In this document: piece by piece, positions 13,864-15,835 of the stretch | Numbering within the stretch: the first letter of the stretch is position 1 | Layout of the letters: each line of letters begins with the position of its first letter | The notes under the pieces: model-generated | The model's input: the letters and a program-made list of their open reading frames with translations, nothing else | Databases searched by the model: none | What the model was told of the DNA's origin: nothing | Position numbers and translations under genes: made by a program | Origin: Methylorubrum extorquens | Lineage (GTDB): Bacteria; Pseudomonadota; Alphaproteobacteria; Rhizobiales; Beijerinckiaceae | Assembly (NCBI GenBank): GCA_019695455.1 | Contig: JAEUAC010000221.1 | Coordinates: 1-15,835, forward strand | DNA length: 15,835 bases | Reading direction: 5' to 3'

Positions 13864-14669
13864 CCTTCCAGGGCGTGATCCATCCCGCGGCGATCATCGA
13901 GCCGGGGGCGCAGATCGGGACGGACGTCCGCATCGGCCCCTATTGCATGGTGGGCAAGGACGTCGTCCTCGGCGACGGGGTCGAGTTGATCAGCCACGTC
14001 GTGGTCGCCGGCCACACGACGATCGGCGCACGCACGCGCGTGTTCCCGTTCGCCTCCATCGGCCATCCACCGCAGGACCTGCGCTACAAGGGCGAGCCGA
14101 CCACGCTCGCGATCGGGTCCGACTGCATCATCCGCGAGGGGGTGACGCTCAATCCCGGCACCCCGAACGGGCGGGGCACCACCATCGTCGGCGATCACTG
14201 CTTCCTGCTCGCGCAGTCGCACGTCGCGCACGATTGCCAGGTCGGCCACCACGTCGTGCTGACGAACAACGTCATGCTGGCCGGGCATTGCCGCATCGGC
14301 GACTACGCCATCATCGGCGGCGGCGCCGGCATCCACCAATATGTCCGCGTCGGTCCGCACGCCTTCATCGGCGGCCTCTCGGGCGTCGAGAACGACGTGA
14401 TTCCCTACGGCATGGTGCTCGGCAACCGCGCCTACCTGCACGGCCTCAACATCGTGGGGCTCCGGCGCCGCGGCTTCTCGCGGGAGCAGATCCACGACAT
14501 CCGGCGCGCCTACCGCCTCCTCTTCGCCGACGAGGGCACGCTGGCCGAGCGGGTGACGGACGTGGCGGAGGAGTTCGCCGTCCATCCCACCGTCCACGAG
14601 ATCCTGGACTTCATCCGCGAGGGTGGCGAGCGCTCGCTCTGCACCCCGCGCGACGTGCCGGTGCGGTGA
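13860..14669 (+). CDS. lpxA: UDP-N-acetylglucosamine O-acyltransferase
   Basis: LpxA transfers a 3-hydroxyacyl chain from ACP to the 3-OH of UDP-GlcNAc, the first step of lipid A synthesis. The 269-residue protein has hexapeptide beta-helix repeats from VIHPAAIIEPGAQIG on. It has PFASIGHPPQDLRYKGEPT (63-81), the catalytic-His stretch SHVAHDCQVG (His124, equivalent to E. coli His125), NNVMLAGHCRIG, and the C-terminal helical part starting near GLRRRGFSREQI. At the position of the E. coli acyl-length ruler Gly173 a glycine also appears (172), which would allow a long chain if the alignment is right. GTG 13860 overlaps the fabZ TGA (GTGA, 4 nt), so coupling is likely; no ATG exists in frame before the first repeat. 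Confidence 0.96.
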   Translation: MTFQGVIHPAAIIEPGAQIGTDVRIGPYCMVGKDVVLGDGVELISHVVVAGHTTIGARTRVFPFASIGHPPQDLRYKGEPTTLAIGSDCIIREGVTLNPGTPNGRGTTIVGDHCFLLAQSHVAHDCQVGHHVVLTNNVMLAGHCRIGDYAIIGGGAGIHQYVRVGPHAFIGGLSGVENDVIPYGMVLGNRAYLHGLNIVGLRRRGFSREQIHDIRRAYRLLFADEGTLAERVTDVAEEFAVHPTVHEILDFIREGGERSLCTPRDVPVR

Positions 14670-15523
14670 CCGACCCGGCCCCGGTCGCGATCCTGGCCGG
14701 GGCGGGCACGCTGCCCCTGCTCCTCGCCGCGAGGCTGGAGGCGACGGGCCGAGCGGTCCGCATCCTCGCCTTCCGGGGCTTCGCCGACCGGCCGCTCCGC
14801 GCGCGGGCCGATGCAATCCTCGGCCTTCTCGACCTGCGCGGCATCGAGGCGAAGCTCGCATCCTGGTCGCCGGCCTGCGTCACGCTCGCAGGCGGGCTGC
14901 GCCGCCCCGATCCGAGCGCGCTGCTCGACGCGTTCTCCCTCTTCCGCGACCGGGCCGAGGTCGCCGACGTGCTCGCCCGCGGCGACGACAACCTGCTGCG
15001 GGGCGCGGTGTCGCTGCTCGAGGAGCGCGGCTTTCCCGTCCGCGGCATCCGGGATCTCGCGCCCGAGCTCCTGGCGCCGCTCGGGCCCTACGGCCGCCAC
15101 CGGCCGTCGCTGGAGGCGAACCGGGAGATCGCCTTCGGCCTCGACGTCATCCGGTCGCTCTCGCCCTACGACATCGGCCAGGCGGTGATCCTGCGAGGCC
15201 GCCACGTCCTCGCGATCGAGGGTCCCGAGGGCACCGACGCGGCGTTACGCCGGAGCCGCGCCTTCCGGGTCGGCCCCGTCTTCCGCCGGCGACAGCCCCG
15301 CGGCACCCTCGTGAAGGGTCCGAAGGAGGGCCAGGACCTGCGCGTGGACCTGCCGGCCATCGGCCCGCGCACCATCGTTCAGGCGGCGCGGGCGGGCCTC
15401 GCCGGCATCGCGGTCGCGTCCGGCGTCACGCTCGTGCTCGACCAGGCGGCGACCGTGGCGGCGGCCGATCGGCTCGGCCTCTTCGTCACGGGGGTCGATC
15501 CGGACGAGCGATCGGCCCGATGA
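14666..15523 (+). CDS. lpxI: UDP-2,3-diacylglucosamine diphosphatase LpxI (former DUF1009)
   Basis: LpxI hydrolyses UDP-2,3-diacylglucosamine to lipid X and UMP, the step performed by LpxH in E. coli. The 285-residue protein fits the LpxI family of alphaproteobacteria. It opens VAILAGAGTLPLLLAARLE (residues 7-25), carries GDDNLLRGAVSLLEERGF (106-123), and ends with the family-typical DIGQAVILRGRHVLAIEG (169-186) and EGTDAAL. The last conserved block is KGPKEGQDLRVDLPAIGP, where Asp224 and Asp228 lie near the catalytic Asp of Caulobacter LpxI (Asp225). GTG 14666 overlaps the lpxA stop by 4 nt and the stop overlaps lpxB by 4 nt. The placement between lpxA and lpxB is itself strong support. Confidence 0.94.
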   Translation: MTDPAPVAILAGAGTLPLLLAARLEATGRAVRILAFRGFADRPLRARADAILGLLDLRGIEAKLASWSPACVTLAGGLRRPDPSALLDAFSLFRDRAEVADVLARGDDNLLRGAVSLLEERGFPVRGIRDLAPELLAPLGPYGRHRPSLEANREIAFGLDVIRSLSPYDIGQAVILRGRHVLAIEGPEGTDAALRRSRAFRVGPVFRRRQPRGTLVKGPKEGQDLRVDLPAIGPRTIVQAARAGLAGIAVASGVTLVLDQAATVAAADRLGLFVTGVDPDERSAR

Positions 15524-15835
15524 GCCGGCCGCCCTTCGTCTTCCTGGTCGCCGGCGAGGAATCCGGCGACCAGCTCGGTGCGGGCCTGATCCGCGCCTTG
15601 CGGGCGCGCCTCGGGCCGGATCTCCGCGTCGCGGGCGTCGGCGGCCACGCGATGGAGCGCGAGGGCCTCGCGAGCCAGTTCCCCCTGCACGAGATCGCCG
15701 TGATGGGGATCAGCGCCGTGCTGGCGCGCCTGCCCGCCATCTGGCGGCGCGGCCTCGAGGTCGTCGAGGCGGTCGTGGCGGCCCGGCCCGACGTGCTCGT
15801 CATCATCGACAGCGCCGAGTTCACCCACGCGGTGG
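15520..15835 (+). CDS. lpxB: Lipid-A-disaccharide synthase, N-terminal part (cut by window edge)
   Basis: LpxB joins UDP-2,3-diacylglucosamine and lipid X into the lipid A disaccharide at the inner membrane. The visible 105 residues begin MSRPPFVFLVAGEESGDQLG and continue with GAGLIRALRARLG, VAGVGGHAMEREG (from about residue 38) and LHEIAVMGISAVLARLP. The last part is ARPDVLVIIDSAEFTHAV, close to the usual IDSPDFTH form but with Ala-Glu in place of Pro-Asp. The frame is open to the window edge, so the glycosyltransferase C-terminal half is not seen. ATG 15520 overlaps the lpxI stop (ATGA). It is the last step of this lipid A set and relies directly on the product of the gene before it. Confidence 0.95.
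   Translation, partial: MSRPPFVFLVAGEESGDQLGAGLIRALRARLGPDLRVAGVGGHAMEREGLASQFPLHEIAVMGISAVLARLPAIWRRGLEVVEAVVAARPDVLVIIDSAEFTHAV

Noticed and set aside
1..15835. Search for a hidden mobile element, CRISPR array, defence module or novel system
   Set aside because: Coding genes fill nearly the whole window, gaps are all below 160 bp, base composition is even, and no terminal repeats, transposase, integrase or spaced repeats were seen.

Overview
The window looks like a high-GC (roughly 70%) alphaproteobacterial chromosome segment, most likely Hyphomicrobiales and possibly Methylobacteriaceae. This rests on the base composition, an Lrp-type putR divergent from putA, LpxI rather than LpxH in the lipid A genes, and the gene order uppS-cdsA-dxr-rseP-bamA-lpxD-fabZ-lpxA-lpxI-lpxB. 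The taxonomic call comes from family knowledge and composition only; no search was run. Nearly every base is explained by ordinary core genes. I saw no tRNA, rRNA, CRISPR array, insertion sequence, prophage or toxin/defence module.

Region 1 (1-1793) is proline catabolism and Lrp-type regulation. The 5' part of putA lies on the minus strand and runs off the left edge. It is divergent from an Lrp/AsnC regulator (probable putR), which is followed by a second, clearly different Lrp/AsnC regulator of unknown target.

Region 2 (1794-4143) holds two stand-alone genes. One is an exported lytic transglycosylase with a C-terminal SPOR-like domain (minus strand). The other is a CaiB/BaiF (family III) CoA-transferase (plus strand), divergent from it.

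Region 3 (4236-9594) is a tight plus-strand cluster: pyrH (UMP kinase), frr (ribosome recycling factor), uppS (undecaprenyl diphosphate synthase), cdsA (CDP-diacylglycerol synthase), dxr (MEP pathway) and rseP (site-2 protease). Gaps are small or absent from uppS onward. The genes supply isoprenoid precursors (dxr), the undecaprenyl carrier lipid (uppS), phospholipid precursor (cdsA), envelope proteolysis (rseP) and translation/nucleotide functions.

Region 4 (9595-15835) is the outer-membrane part of the same cluster: bamA (barrel assembly), then lpxD, fabZ, lpxA, lpxI and lpxB, the last cut by the right edge. LpxA and LpxD use the 3-hydroxyacyl-ACP pool that FabZ also draws on, and LpxI and LpxB carry the product to the lipid A disaccharide. 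Genes from lpxD to lpxB overlap at their ends (14, 4, 4 and 4 nt), which suggests translational coupling.

The least ordinary signals are non-coding. They are a perfect 16-bp AT-rich palindrome and two hairpins (one with a GCAA tetraloop) in the 154-bp rseP-bamA gap, a 10-bp hairpin between pyrH and frr, and an 8-bp GC hairpin that covers the region just ahead of the lpxD start. I found no convincing evidence of a previously undescribed system here.
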